From Bacteroidota bacterium (GTDB lineage Bacteria; Bacteroidota; Bacteroidia; Bacteroidales; Lentimicrobiaceae), in assembly GCA_023434665.1 (NCBI GenBank), contig JAEYSM010000086.1, positions 39,603-103,602 on the forward strand: DNA of 64,000 bases, given 5' to 3'. The translations under genes were made by a program, and so were the position numbers. The notes below the pieces were generated by a model that saw only the letters and a program-made list of their open reading frames with translations, was not told the origin of the DNA and searched no databases. Below are positions 1 through 9,423 of this stretch, piece after piece (the stretch's first letter is position 1; each line of letters starts with the position of its first letter).

Positions 1-1
1 C

Positions 2-1435
2 GAAGCAATTGATCCTAATGCAAAATGGGATTTTAAGCCACTGGCAAAGGTTGGTGACATGGTTACTGCGGGCTCTTGGCTAGGCTCTGTTAAGGAAAAC
101 TGGATAGATCATAAAATAATGGTACCCTTCAAATTAGAAGGGAAATATAAAGTTAAATGGTTAGCTGAAGCTGGTAATTTTGCCGCTTCAGAAACTATGG
201 CTGTAATCGAAGATGAAAACGGAAAAGAATTTCCTGTTACTATGATACAGCATTTTCCGGTTAAACTTGCAGTAAGGGCTTATAATGAAAAACCTCGCCC
301 ATTTAGGTTAATGGAAACAGGAATCAGAATTATTGATACCTTGAATCCGATAGTTGAAGGCGGTACAGGATTTATTCCAGGACCTTTTGGATCTGGCAAA
401 ACTGTTCTGCAGCATGCTTTATCACGTCAGGCAGAAGCCGACCTGATTATCGTTGCTGCATGCGGTGAACGTGCGAATGAAGTTGTTGAAATCTTCTATG
501 AATTCCCTCATCTTGACGATCCACGTACCGGCCGTAAACTGATTGAACGTACAACTATTATTGCCAACACATCTAATATGCCGGTAGCTGCTCGTGAAGC
601 TTCTGTTTACACGGCAATGACTATTGGTGAGTATTACCGTTCAATGGGACTAAAAGTGCTTCTATTGGCTGACTCAACTTCTCGTTGGGCACAAGCTCTC
701 CGTGAAATGTCGAATAGAATGGAAGAATTGCCCGGACCAGATGCATTTCCGATGGACCTACCGGCTATTATCAGTAATTTCTATGCCCGTGCCGGCTATG
801 TCAGATTAAATAATGGAGCAACAGGGTCTATCACATTCATAGGCACAGTTTCACCAGCTGGAGGAAATTTAAAAGAGCCGGTTACTGAATCCACAAAGAA
901 AGCAGCTCGTTGCTTTTATGCTTTGTCTCAACAAAGAGCCGACAGTAAAAGATATCCTGCTGTAGATCCTATCGATAGTTACTCAAAGTATCTGGAATAT
1001 AGTGAATTCCAGGAATACCTTGCAGATCACATTTCACAGGATTGGATTGATAAAGTTGAGCTGACCCGTAATCTTTTACTAAGAGGTAAAGAAGCAAATG
1101 AACAGATTAATATTCTTGGAGATGACGGTGTCCCAATAGATTATCATTTGCGTTACTGGCGTTCGGAAGTAATTGACTTTGTGATTCTTCAGCAAGATGC
1201 ATTTGATAAAGTTGATAGTTCAACACCACTCGACCGTCAGCAATACATGTTGAACCTGGTACTGAAAATTTGCGAAACAGCACTTGAATTTGATTCATTT
1301 GAAGAAGTTAACCCTTATTTCAAAAGGATTATCAATCTGTTAAAACAAATGAATTATTCAGAATTCAAATCAGAACAGTTCAACAATTTTGAAAATGAAT
1401 TAGTGGCCACCCTAAATGAAAGGAAAGCAGCCTGA
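2..1435 (+). CDS. atpA: V/A-type ATP synthase catalytic subunit A (5'-truncated by window edge)
   Basis: Catalytic nucleotide-binding subunit of the V1/A1 head. The reading frame is open from base 2, ahead of the first ATG at base 59, so the gene starts outside the window: 477 residues are present against about 585 for the family. The Walker A motif GPFGSGKT sits just after the conserved GGTGFIPGPF stretch, and the SNMPVAAREAS and LADSTSRWAQALREMS blocks are typical of subunit A. The stop TGA overlaps the ATG of subunit B by one base, indicating translational coupling. Subunit E and a subunit C-like gene would be expected upstream but cannot be seen here. Confidence 0.97.
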   Translation, partial: EAIDPNAKWDFKPLAKVGDMVTAGSWLGSVKENWIDHKIMVPFKLEGKYKVKWLAEAGNFAASETMAVIEDENGKEFPVTMIQHFPVKLAVRAYNEKPRPFRLMETGIRIIDTLNPIVEGGTGFIPGPFGSGKTVLQHALSRQAEADLIIVAACGERANEVVEIFYEFPHLDDPRTGRKLIERTTIIANTSNMPVAAREASVYTAMTIGEYYRSMGLKVLLLADSTSRWAQALREMSNRMEELPGPDAFPMDLPAIISNFYARAGYVRLNNGATGSITFIGTVSPAGGNLKEPVTESTKKAARCFYALSQQRADSKRYPAVDPIDSYSKYLEYSEFQEYLADHISQDWIDKVELTRNLLLRGKEANEQINILGDDGVPIDYHLRYWRSEVIDFVILQQDAFDKVDSSTPLDRQQYMLNLVLKICETALEFDSFEEVNPYFKRIINLLKQMNYSEFKSEQFNNFENELVATLNERKAA

Positions 1436-2763
1436 TGGAAACCATTGCGTTTAAAAAGATTTATACAAAGCTTACCCATATTACTAAAGCTACCTGTTCA
1501 CTGCAGGCTACCGGGGTTGGATATGATGAGATGGCTGAAGTTAATGGTCGTCTTGCCCAAGTTGTTAAAATTAACGGAGACAATGTTACACTCCAGATTT
1601 TTTCGGGTACAGAAGGAATACCTACTAATGCTGAAGTAACATTTTTAGGAAGACCTCCAATGCTTAAAGTCAGTGATGATTTAGCCGGAAGATTTTTTAA
1701 TGCCTACGGACAACCAATTGATGGCGGGCCGGCTGTTGAGGGTGAAGAACGAGAAATTGGAGGACCTTCTGTTAATCCTGTTCGTCGTATTCAGCCCTCA
1801 TTATTGATTCCAACCGGTATAGCAGGTATTGACCTTAATAACACACTTGTAACAGGACAAAAAATTCCATTCTTTGCAGATCCCGATCAACCATTCAACC
1901 AGGTAATGGCGATGGTAGCATTGAGAGCAAAAGCTGACAAGATTATTTTAGGTGGAATGGGTTTGACCAATGACGACTATCTCTATTATAAGAATGTATT
2001 TGATAATGCCGGCGCACTTGACAGGATTATCAGTTTCGTTAACACTACCGAAAATCCTCCTGTTGAGCGTTTGCTAGTTCCAGATATGGCACTTACTGCT
2101 GCTGAATACTTTGCTTATGACAAGAAAGAAACGGTATTGGTACTGCTAACAGATATGACTTTGTATGCTGATGCCTTGAGTATTGTATCCAATCGTATGG
2201 ATCAGATTCCATCTAAAGACAGTATGCCTGGATCGTTATACAGTGATTTGGCAAAGATTTATGAGAAAGCTGTTCAGTTCCCTGACGGTGGTTCTATAAC
2301 TATTATTGCGGTTACAACGCTTTCAGGAGGGGATATCACTCACGCTATTCCTGATAATACAGGATACATTACAGAAGGACAATTATTCCTGAGAAGAGAT
2401 ACCGACATTGGAAAAGTAATTATTGATCCATTCCGTTCACTTTCGAGATTAAAACAGCTGGTAATCGGAAAACAGACAAGAGCAGATCATCCTCAAGTAA
2501 TGAATGCCGCTGTTCGTTTGTATGCAGATGCTGCAAATGCTAAAACTAAGCTTGAGAACGGATTCGACTTGACAGCTTATGATGAGCGAACAATGAAATT
2601 TGCTCATGAGTACTCTGAAAATCTCTTGGCAATTGATGTGAATATCGATACAACTGAGATGCTTGATAAGGGTTGGGGATTGTTTGCTAAACATTTTAGT
2701 AAGGCTGAAGTAGGTATTAAACAAGAGTTTGTTGATTTGTACTGGCCTGAGAATGCGTCATAA
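1435..2763 (+). CDS. atpB: V/A-type ATP synthase subunit B
   Basis: Non-catalytic nucleotide-binding subunit of the head, 442 residues, full family length. As expected for subunit B it lacks a canonical Walker A. It carries the ALTAAEYFAYDKKETVLVLLTDMTLYADAL and SNRMDQIPSKDSMPGSLYSDLA signatures in the central domain. It starts inside the stop codon of subunit A and is followed 12 bases later by subunit D, so it is an internal gene of the ATPase operon. Confidence 0.97.
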   Translation: METIAFKKIYTKLTHITKATCSLQATGVGYDEMAEVNGRLAQVVKINGDNVTLQIFSGTEGIPTNAEVTFLGRPPMLKVSDDLAGRFFNAYGQPIDGGPAVEGEEREIGGPSVNPVRRIQPSLLIPTGIAGIDLNNTLVTGQKIPFFADPDQPFNQVMAMVALRAKADKIILGGMGLTNDDYLYYKNVFDNAGALDRIISFVNTTENPPVERLLVPDMALTAAEYFAYDKKETVLVLLTDMTLYADALSIVSNRMDQIPSKDSMPGSLYSDLAKIYEKAVQFPDGGSITIIAVTTLSGGDITHAIPDNTGYITEGQLFLRRDTDIGKVIIDPFRSLSRLKQLVIGKQTRADHPQVMNAAVRLYADAANAKTKLENGFDLTAYDERTMKFAHEYSENLLAIDVNIDTTEMLDKGWGLFAKHFSKAEVGIKQEFVDLYWPENAS

Positions 2764-2775
2764 CAATTAGGAGAA

Positions 2776-3375
2776 ATGGCAATAAAATTTCAATATAACA
2801 AAACGTCACTCCAGGAGCTTAATAAGCAACTGAAGGTTCGCGTTCGTGCATTGCCAACAATAAAGAATAAAGAGTCGGCTCTTCGTATGGAAGTGAAGAA
2901 AGCCAAGGATGCAGCCTCTGTTCGTGAAAATGAATTGGAAAACAGCATACAGGCTTACTCCTCCATGTCCCGGCTTTGGAATGAATTTGATATTGGCTTG
3001 GTGAAAGTACAAGATGTGGACTTATCAATTAAAAAAATTGCTGGAGTGCGCATTCCAATACTTAATGAGGTTAAATTTGAGGTTGGATCATATAGTTTAT
3101 TTAACAAACCATCATGGTATGCCGGCGGTATTTCTGTTATTCAAAACCTGGCAAGGATTGGTATTGAACGTGAATTTCATTTCAGAACCATGCAATTGCT
3201 TGATCATGCGCGCAGAAAAACTACCCAGAAAGTCAACCTTTATGAAAAGGTGCAAATTCCGGGCTATGAAGAGGCGATAAGAAAGATCAAGCGATTTATG
3301 GAGGATGAAGAGAATCTGTCAAAGTCTGCTCAAAAGATAGTAAAAACCAGACAAACAATGGAGGCTTCACTATGA
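2776..3375 (+). CDS. atpD: V/A-type ATP synthase subunit D (central stalk)
   Basis: Central rotor shaft subunit of 199 residues, largely helical with long Lys/Glu-rich heptad-like segments at both ends, as expected for the coiled-coil shaft. The start ATG is preceded by a good ribosome-binding site (TTAGGAG, 5 bases upstream). The stop overlaps the ATG of the next gene by four bases (ATGA). Identity rests on length, composition and position between subunits B and I more than on a sharp motif. Confidence 0.9.
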   Translation: MAIKFQYNKTSLQELNKQLKVRVRALPTIKNKESALRMEVKKAKDAASVRENELENSIQAYSSMSRLWNEFDIGLVKVQDVDLSIKKIAGVRIPILNEVKFEVGSYSLFNKPSWYAGGISVIQNLARIGIEREFHFRTMQLLDHARRKTTQKVNLYEKVQIPGYEEAIRKIKRFMEDEENLSKSAQKIVKTRQTMEASL

Positions 3376-5141
3376 TAGTGCCAATGAATAAATATTCGTT
3401 TGTACTTTACCATAGAGAGTACGATGATTTTCTAAAGGACCTTGCCAATTTGGGTATGGTGGATGTGTCAATCACTAAGAGTGATATGGATGATACTATC
3501 CGGAATAAAATGGTGGCTGATGCACAGGTAAATGAAATTATCCGTTTTCTTGCAAAACGAGGAATTGAACGTGTGGAGTCAGAAATAGTCCTGAATGGAG
3601 AAGAGATAGTAACCGGAGTTAAGGAATTGCAAACAAAGATTGATAAACTTAACCAGAAGGTTACTTTGCTAAAGAAGGAATTGGCGTTATTAGAACCCTG
3701 GGGTGATTACTCTGCCGATTTAATTCAAAAGCTATATAATGAAGGTTATATGATGAGGTTTTACTCAACCCCTGCAAGAAAATTTACGCAGGAAATGGAG
3801 GAAAATCCAAATATTATCGAAATAAATCGTATTCAGTCAGTAGTGTACTTTGTAACTATACTGAATAAAGATACAATTGATGATTTTGATGCTGATGAGA
3901 TAAAGGTGCCTGCTGTTTCTCCATCACAATTGAGAGAAGATCTTTCTCAAACCTTACAGGAAATTGCTGACACAAACAAAGAGATTGATGATTATGCTGC
4001 AAAATATATTCCTACACTTGAGCAATTAAGAAAGAAGATTCTCAATGAAGTGGAATATCAGCAAATAATGATCAAAACAGTAAAGGAAGCAGACGATAAG
4101 CTCTATATTCTTAATGGCTTTGCTCCAGTGACAAATGATGATGAATTGGAGAACTATCTCATTTCCAATGGGATAATATACTATAAAGATAGACCTGTTC
4201 CAGTAGATAATCCACCTATACTATTAAAGAACGGTAAGTTTGCAAAGCTATTTGAGCCTATTACTGAAATTTTTTCAATGCCAAATTATGCTGAGAAAGA
4301 CTTAACACCTTTCTTTGCTCCTTTCTTTATGATGTTCTTTGGTTTCTGTATGGGTGACCTTGCATATGGAATATTCCTAATATTAGCTGGAATTTTTCTA
4401 AGACGATATGTGTCCGCCTCATTGAAACCATTTTTGACACTTGGAATTTATCTGGGTGCTGCAACAATGTTTTTTGGAACGATAGGAGGAACGATTGCAG
4501 GATTTGACATGGAACAAATTGGTATATTTGAGCCGATCCATAAATTTATGCTTGATGACCTATCTATTTTCTATCTTGCACTTGCAATAGGGATGGTACA
4601 GATCATTTATGGAATGGTTATTCAAGCATATAATAGAGCTGTTTTATTTGGATTTAAATACGCTTTATCTCTAATAGGTGTTTTATTAGGGATTTTCGGT
4701 GCATTAGATTATATGCTTTTTAAACAAGGAGGTGAATATTCACTTTATATAATTTATCTGGGCATTGCACTAATGTTCTTCTTTAGTGACCCAGATATAA
4801 ATGTATTTGCACGATTAGGTAAAGGAATATGGGATTTGTATAGTACTGTCACCGGAATTTTTGGGGACGTGCTATCTTATATTCGATTGTTTGCACTAAG
4901 CGCATCGAGCGGTATTTTAGGATATGTTATAAATAGCATTTCTTTGCCATTGCTTGATGTGAATCCTGTGCTGGGACCTATTTTATTTGTACTAATAATG
5001 ATAGTTGGGCATGGGGCAAATCTGGCATTAGCGGGATTAAGTGCTTTTGTTCATCCCATGCGTCTTACGTTCGTAGAATTTTATAAAAATGCAGGGTTTA
5101 CAGGTGGGGGAAAGAAATACAATCCATTTACAAAACATTAA
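3372..5141 (+). CDS. atpI: V/A-type ATP synthase subunit I (membrane stator)
   Basis: Membrane stator subunit, 589 residues. The N-terminal half (about 1-300) is cytoplasmic and coiled-coil rich. The C-terminal half has roughly seven or eight membrane segments beginning near FFAPFFMMFFGFCMGDLAYG. The segment VTGIFGDVLSYIRLFALSASSGILG contains the conserved Arg expected at the stator-rotor interface, and GHGANLALAGLSAFVHPMRLTFVEFYKN is the typical terminal signature. It overlaps subunit D by four bases and lies 50 bases before the rotor subunit K. Confidence 0.95.
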   Translation: MIVPMNKYSFVLYHREYDDFLKDLANLGMVDVSITKSDMDDTIRNKMVADAQVNEIIRFLAKRGIERVESEIVLNGEEIVTGVKELQTKIDKLNQKVTLLKKELALLEPWGDYSADLIQKLYNEGYMMRFYSTPARKFTQEMEENPNIIEINRIQSVVYFVTILNKDTIDDFDADEIKVPAVSPSQLREDLSQTLQEIADTNKEIDDYAAKYIPTLEQLRKKILNEVEYQQIMIKTVKEADDKLYILNGFAPVTNDDELENYLISNGIIYYKDRPVPVDNPPILLKNGKFAKLFEPITEIFSMPNYAEKDLTPFFAPFFMMFFGFCMGDLAYGIFLILAGIFLRRYVSASLKPFLTLGIYLGAATMFFGTIGGTIAGFDMEQIGIFEPIHKFMLDDLSIFYLALAIGMVQIIYGMVIQAYNRAVLFGFKYALSLIGVLLGIFGALDYMLFKQGGEYSLYIIYLGIALMFFFSDPDINVFARLGKGIWDLYSTVTGIFGDVLSYIRLFALSASSGILGYVINSISLPLLDVNPVLGPILFVLIMIVGHGANLALAGLSAFVHPMRLTFVEFYKNAGFTGGGKKYNPFTKH

Positions 5142-5191
5142 GAAAATTAAATAGTTACAAATCTAACAAACAAATCAAAGGAGATTAAATT

Positions 5192-5650
5192 ATGACGACT
5201 GCTGTAATATTGGCTTATATAGGCCTGGCACTTATGGTAGTTCTTTCGGGTGCCGGAAGTGCTATGGGTGTCGTAATTGGAGGGAATGCAACACTGGGAG
5301 CATTAAAGAAAAAAGATGATGCTTTCGGAAGTTATATGATTCTGAGTGCTCTTCCAGGTACTCAGGGATTATATGGTTTTGCAGGTTTTTTTATTATCAA
5401 TAACTCTGGTGTAATTATTCCAGAAATGTCAGTCTTAAATGGAATGGCGATATTAGCTGCAGGTATTGCTTTGGGTACAGTTGGTTTAATTTCTGCTATT
5501 GTGCAGGGTCGTGTTTGTGCTAATGGAATAGCTTCTATTGCCCAGGGATATGATGTTTTTGGAAAAACCATGGTATTGGCCGTGTTCCCGGAACTATATG
5601 CAATCGTAGCTTTTGCAACCACATTCCTTATTTCAACTGGACTTGCATAA
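5192..5650 (+). CDS. atpK: V/A-type ATP synthase rotor subunit K (16-kDa proteolipid)
   Basis: Membrane rotor ring subunit of 152 residues with four predicted membrane helices, i.e. a duplicated two-helix hairpin. The ion-carrying Glu is E134 in PELYAI. Aligning by eye to Enterococcus hirae NtpK, the Na+ ligands correspond to L54, T57, Q58 and Y61 in LPGTQGLYGF, Q105 in VQGRV, and E134. This pattern is that of Na+-translocating rings, so Na+ coupling is inferred. A GGAG ribosome-binding site precedes the ATG and a terminator follows the gene, so K closes the operon. Confidence 0.96.
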   Translation: MTTAVILAYIGLALMVVLSGAGSAMGVVIGGNATLGALKKKDDAFGSYMILSALPGTQGLYGFAGFFIINNSGVIIPEMSVLNGMAILAAGIALGTVGLISAIVQGRVCANGIASIAQGYDVFGKTMVLAVFPELYAIVAFATTFLISTGLA

Positions 5651-5669
5651 AACCTTATTTTATTTTGTT

Positions 5670-5698
5670 AAAGCATCGTCATTCCGGCGATGCTTTTT
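5670..5698 (+). terminator. Intrinsic terminator after the ATPase operon
   Basis: Nine-base-pair stem AAAGCATCG/CGATGCTTT with a nine-base loop, running into a T tract. It lies 20 bases after the stop of subunit K and marks the operon end. Confidence 0.85.
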
Positions 5699-5735
5699 AT
5701 ATTTATAGTAGAATAAACTTTTTAAACCATAAACC

Positions 5736-5969
5736 ATGAAAGAAGAATATAAAGTTAAGGGTGAAGACCTATTATCGAAAATCAAACAAATCATTAATGA
5801 AGGGAATGTAAGCAGGATTATTATCAAAGATTCAGAAGGAAAAACATTTCTGGAAGTTCCTGTAACGATTGGGATTATAGGAGCTGTATTTGCTCCTGTA
5901 TTGGCTGCCGTTGGAGCTCTGGCTGCACTGGTTGCAAACTTCACAATCGAAGTTATACGAAGGGACTAA
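5736..5969 (+). CDS. DUF4342 family small membrane-associated protein
   Basis: Protein of 77 residues. The N-terminal half (EEYKVKGEDLLSKIKQIINEGNVSRIIIKD) matches the DUF4342 pattern: a helix followed by a beta-hairpin typified by VSRIIIKDSEGKTFLEVPV. The C-terminal half is a hydrophobic Ala/Gly/Val segment that may insert in the membrane. Function is unknown. It stands alone between the ATPase terminator and the trigger-factor promoter. Confidence 0.8.
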   Translation: MKEEYKVKGEDLLSKIKQIINEGNVSRIIIKDSEGKTFLEVPVTIGIIGAVFAPVLAAVGALAALVANFTIEVIRRD

Positions 5970-5993
5970 CGAATAATTTTTAAATAAATTGAT

Positions 5994-6001
5994 TACCTTT
6001 G
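5994..6001 (+). promoter_or_regulatory. Candidate -7 box of the tig-clpP-clpX unit
   Basis: TACCTTTG matches the Bacteroidota -7 consensus TAnnTTTG, 59 bases before the trigger-factor ATG. No clear TTTG is seen at the -33 position. Confidence 0.55.
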
Positions 6002-6060
6002 CAGTTTATTTTAGAAACTGTAATATTTGATTTGTTTACATAACCACTAGCAAGAAAACG

Positions 6061-7413
6061 ATGAACATTGAACTTCAGAAAACAGGTGATTTAACTGCGA
6101 CTATTAAAATTGAACTGTCGACCGCTGATTACGAAGATAAAGTTAATAAGGTTTTAAAAGAATACCAGAAGAAAGCACAAATGCCTGGATTCAGACCGGG
6201 AAAAGTACCATTTGGTCTGACCAAAAAAATGTATGGACAAGCTGCTACTGCTGATGAGATCAACAGGATATTAAGTGATTCCCTTGAAAATTATATAAGA
6301 GAAAATAATTTAAACCTTTTAGGAAATCCATTAGCAAATACCGAGAAAACAGAAGAGGTTGATTTTGCTACTCCCGGAGATTATAGTTTTTATTTTGATA
6401 TTGCTACATCTCCCTCATTTGAGCTCACTTTATCACCTGAGTTAAATGTAAACTACACGAACATTGTTGCATCTGATAAGATGGCAATAGATTATCTTGC
6501 TGATATCAGGCAGAGACAAGGAGTTGCTACAGAAGTTGATGAAGTTGCAAAAAATGACCTTGTCAAAGGCGATTTCGTTGAATTGAATTCTGAAGGTACA
6601 CCACTAGAAGAAGGTTTAACCTCTTCAGGCACCATAAATACTTCCTTACTTAAAAATGAAGAAACTCTTGGAAAGATTATTGGAGCTAAAAAGGGAGATG
6701 TTCTTGTAATTGATTCAGATAAATTAGCTGATAATAGTTCAGAAAAAGCGACGATTTTAGGAATTACACCTGAAAAGGCTGAAACAACTCACTCATCATT
6801 TAATTTTACAATTACCGGTATTGACAGAATGATGCCTGCCGATCTTAATGAGGAGTTTTTTGAGAAAATTTTCCCAGGTGAGAATATTAAAACAGAGGAA
6901 GATGTTTTAGAGAGAATTAAAAAAGAAGCAAATCAATCGTTTGTTGCTGAATCTGATCGGAAGTTCTTAAATGACGCAATTGAAGCTCTTATTGAGAAGG
7001 CAAATATTGCATTACCTGATGAATTTGTAAAAAGATGGCTTGTTGAAACTAATCCTGACAAATTGACTTCTGAAGATGTGGAAAGAGATTACGAAGGCTA
7101 CAGCCGTTCATTACGTTGGCAGTTAATTGAAAACAGAATAATTTCTGAGCATCAGATTGAGGTATCAACAGAAGAAGTTAAAGATGTTTTCAGAGGTTAT
7201 TTCAGAAGACCGGGAATGGAGGAAATGGATGAGGAAATGAAGAACCGTATTGACAGCATTGCCGAGTCTTTCATGAAGAATAAAGAAGATGCTGGCCGGA
7301 TAAGGAATCAACTTTTTGAAAAGAAGTTACTTGATGTGTTAAAGGAAAAACTTCAACCAAAGTCTGAAAACTTAAGTTATGAAGAGTTTGTTAAGTTAAC
7401 CTCAACAAAATAA
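6061..7413 (+). CDS. tig: Trigger factor (ribosome-associated chaperone / peptidyl-prolyl isomerase)
   Basis: Binds the ribosome exit tunnel and shields nascent chains. 450 residues, normal length. The N-terminal ribosome-binding domain ends in the signature GFRPGKVPFGLTKKMYG (about residues 44-60). A central FKBP-like region follows, weakly conserved as is usual in Bacteroidota, and the C-terminal part is a long helical chaperone domain. It is followed after only 7 bases by clpP and then clpX, the widespread tig-clpP-clpX arrangement. Confidence 0.95.
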   Translation: MNIELQKTGDLTATIKIELSTADYEDKVNKVLKEYQKKAQMPGFRPGKVPFGLTKKMYGQAATADEINRILSDSLENYIRENNLNLLGNPLANTEKTEEVDFATPGDYSFYFDIATSPSFELTLSPELNVNYTNIVASDKMAIDYLADIRQRQGVATEVDEVAKNDLVKGDFVELNSEGTPLEEGLTSSGTINTSLLKNEETLGKIIGAKKGDVLVIDSDKLADNSSEKATILGITPEKAETTHSSFNFTITGIDRMMPADLNEEFFEKIFPGENIKTEEDVLERIKKEANQSFVAESDRKFLNDAIEALIEKANIALPDEFVKRWLVETNPDKLTSEDVERDYEGYSRSLRWQLIENRIISEHQIEVSTEEVKDVFRGYFRRPGMEEMDEEMKNRIDSIAESFMKNKEDAGRIRNQLFEKKLLDVLKEKLQPKSENLSYEEFVKLTSTK

Positions 7414-7420
7414 ATAAGTG

Positions 7421-8095
7421 ATGGAGAACAATGAATTTTACAAGTACGCTACCAAGCATCTTGGTGTAAGCAGTACTACACTTCGTAAATATCAATCAAT
7501 AACTAAGGGATATATTTCCCCCACGATTATCGAAGAACGCCAGTTGAACATTGCTACAATGGACGTTTTTTCTCGATTGATGATGGATAGGATTATTTTC
7601 CTTGGAGTACCCATTGATGATTATGTTGCCAATATTATTCAGGCCCAGTTATTGTTTCTTGAATCAGTTGATGGAAAGAAAGATATTCAGATATATCTGA
7701 ATACACCTGGAGGAAGTGTATATGCCGGCTTAGGCATTTATGATACGATGCAATATATCGCTCCTGATGTGGCTACTATCTGTACAGGTATGGCAGCATC
7801 AATGGGAGCTGTTTTACTTTGCGCAGGTGCTAAACAAAAACGTACAGCATTAAAACACTCCAGAATTCTGATTCATCAGCCAATGGGTGGTGCTCAGGGA
7901 CAGGCTTCTGATATTGAAATCACTGCCCGTGAAATTCTGAAACTGAAGAAAGAACTTTATGAGATAATTGCTGATCATTCAGGGCAACCTTTTAAAAAAA
8001 TAGAAAAGGATTCTGATCGCGATTACTGGATGACAGCTGAGGAAGCCAGAGATTATGGCATGATTGATGAAGTTCTTATCAGAGGCAGGGTATAG
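7421..8095 (+). CDS. clpP: ATP-dependent Clp protease proteolytic subunit
   Basis: Serine protease core that pairs with ClpX. 224 residues from the ATG at 7421; a GTG three bases earlier is possible but less likely. The catalytic triad is visible: S127 in CTGMAASMGA, H152 in LIHQPMGGAQGQASD, and D201 in DRDYWMTAEEA. The N-terminus is about 30 residues longer than the mature enzyme and may be processed. It lies between tig and clpX on the same strand. Confidence 0.97.
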   Translation: MENNEFYKYATKHLGVSSTTLRKYQSITKGYISPTIIEERQLNIATMDVFSRLMMDRIIFLGVPIDDYVANIIQAQLLFLESVDGKKDIQIYLNTPGGSVYAGLGIYDTMQYIAPDVATICTGMAASMGAVLLCAGAKQKRTALKHSRILIHQPMGGAQGQASDIEITAREILKLKKELYEIIADHSGQPFKKIEKDSDRDYWMTAEEARDYGMIDEVLIRGRV

Positions 8096-8127
8096 TTGAA
8101 TCAGGATTGTTGAAGTAAAAATTTGTT

Positions 8128-9354
8128 ATGCCTAAGAAAGAAGAAAAGTGTTCATTTTGCGGACGTCCCAGAAGTGAGACCTTGATGCTCATTTCTGGGT
8201 TGGAGGCCCATATTTGCAATTATTGCGTAGATCAGGCTGAAGACATTATAAGGGAGGAATCAAAAGCTCAAAAGGATAAAGACTTTAGCAAAATGAAGTT
8301 GTATAAACCTATTGAAATAAAAGCTTTTCTTGATCAGTATGTTATTGGTCAGGAAGAAGCAAAGAAGATTCTTTCTGTAGCTGTTTACAATCATTACAAA
8401 AGAATAAATCAGCCTTCGCATACTAATGAAATTGAAATTGAGAAGTCAAATTTAATTCTGGTAGGGGCAACCGGTACCGGAAAAACTCTCTTAGCGAGGA
8501 CAATTGCAAAACTTTTGAATGTTCCTTTTTGCATTGCTGATGCCACAGTTCTGACCGAAGCAGGTTACGTTGGTGAAGATGTGGAAAGTATTCTATCCAG
8601 GTTACTTCAAGCGGCCGATTATGATGTAGCGGCAGCAGAGAAAGGTATTGTTTTTATTGACGAGATAGATAAAATTGCCCGTAAAAGTGACAATCCATCA
8701 ATAACCAGGGATGTTTCAGGAGAAGGTGTCCAACAAGCTCTTCTAAAATTACTTGAAGGCGCAGTGGTGAATGTTCCACCCCAGGGTGGACGCAAGCATC
8801 CCGAGCAAAGAATGATTCAGATTAATACACAGAATGTTCTTTTCATAGCAGGTGGTGCCTTCGATGGAGTGGAAAAGAAAATAGCTTCAAGAATCCAGAC
8901 TAACCTGATTGGTTATTCTACGGCTAAAGAACAGGACATTGATAAAAGTAATCTCTTGCAATACATTGCACCTCAGGATCTTAAAAGTTTTGGACTAATA
9001 CCCGAGTTAGTGGGTCGTATGCCTGTTGTTACATACTTAAGTCCGCTTGATAAGGATGCTCTTCGTAGAATACTTGTTGAGCCCAAAAATGCGCTTATTA
9101 AGCAGTTTACTCAACTCTTTGAACTTGATGGTATAAAATTGATTATCAGCGATTCAGTTTTGGACTATATTGTTGATAAGGCAATTGAATTTAAGTTAGG
9201 TGCCCGTGGATTACGTTCTATAATGGAAGCTCTTTTAACTGATGCAATGTATAATCTGCCATCTGACCAAAGTGCAAAAGAGTTTAAGCTTACACTTCCT
9301 TATGCAGAGCAAATGCTTAAGAAAATCAGTCATTCCAAGCTTCGTGTTGCCTGA
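8128..9354 (+). CDS. clpX: ClpX ATPase, unfoldase of the ClpXP protease
   Basis: AAA+ unfoldase of 408 residues. The N-terminal C4 zinc finger is visible as CSFCGRPRSE plus CNYCVDQA (residues 8-36). The Walker A is GATGTGKT in place of the usual GPTGSGKT. Walker B is GIVFIDEIDKI, and the SRDVSGEGVQQALLKLLEG sensor region is represented here by TRDVSGEGVQQALLKLLEG. The Arg-finger region ELVGRMPVV and C-terminal GARGLRS are also present. It starts 32 bases after clpP. Confidence 0.97.
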   Translation: MPKKEEKCSFCGRPRSETLMLISGLEAHICNYCVDQAEDIIREESKAQKDKDFSKMKLYKPIEIKAFLDQYVIGQEEAKKILSVAVYNHYKRINQPSHTNEIEIEKSNLILVGATGTGKTLLARTIAKLLNVPFCIADATVLTEAGYVGEDVESILSRLLQAADYDVAAAEKGIVFIDEIDKIARKSDNPSITRDVSGEGVQQALLKLLEGAVVNVPPQGGRKHPEQRMIQINTQNVLFIAGGAFDGVEKKIASRIQTNLIGYSTAKEQDIDKSNLLQYIAPQDLKSFGLIPELVGRMPVVTYLSPLDKDALRRILVEPKNALIKQFTQLFELDGIKLIISDSVLDYIVDKAIEFKLGARGLRSIMEALLTDAMYNLPSDQSAKEFKLTLPYAEQMLKKISHSKLRVA

Positions 9355-9423
9355 TTGAACAGAGCTTAAGATACAATTTATTGGCATCTTTTTTGCAATA
9401 ATAGCAGATAAATTGTTGGATTA

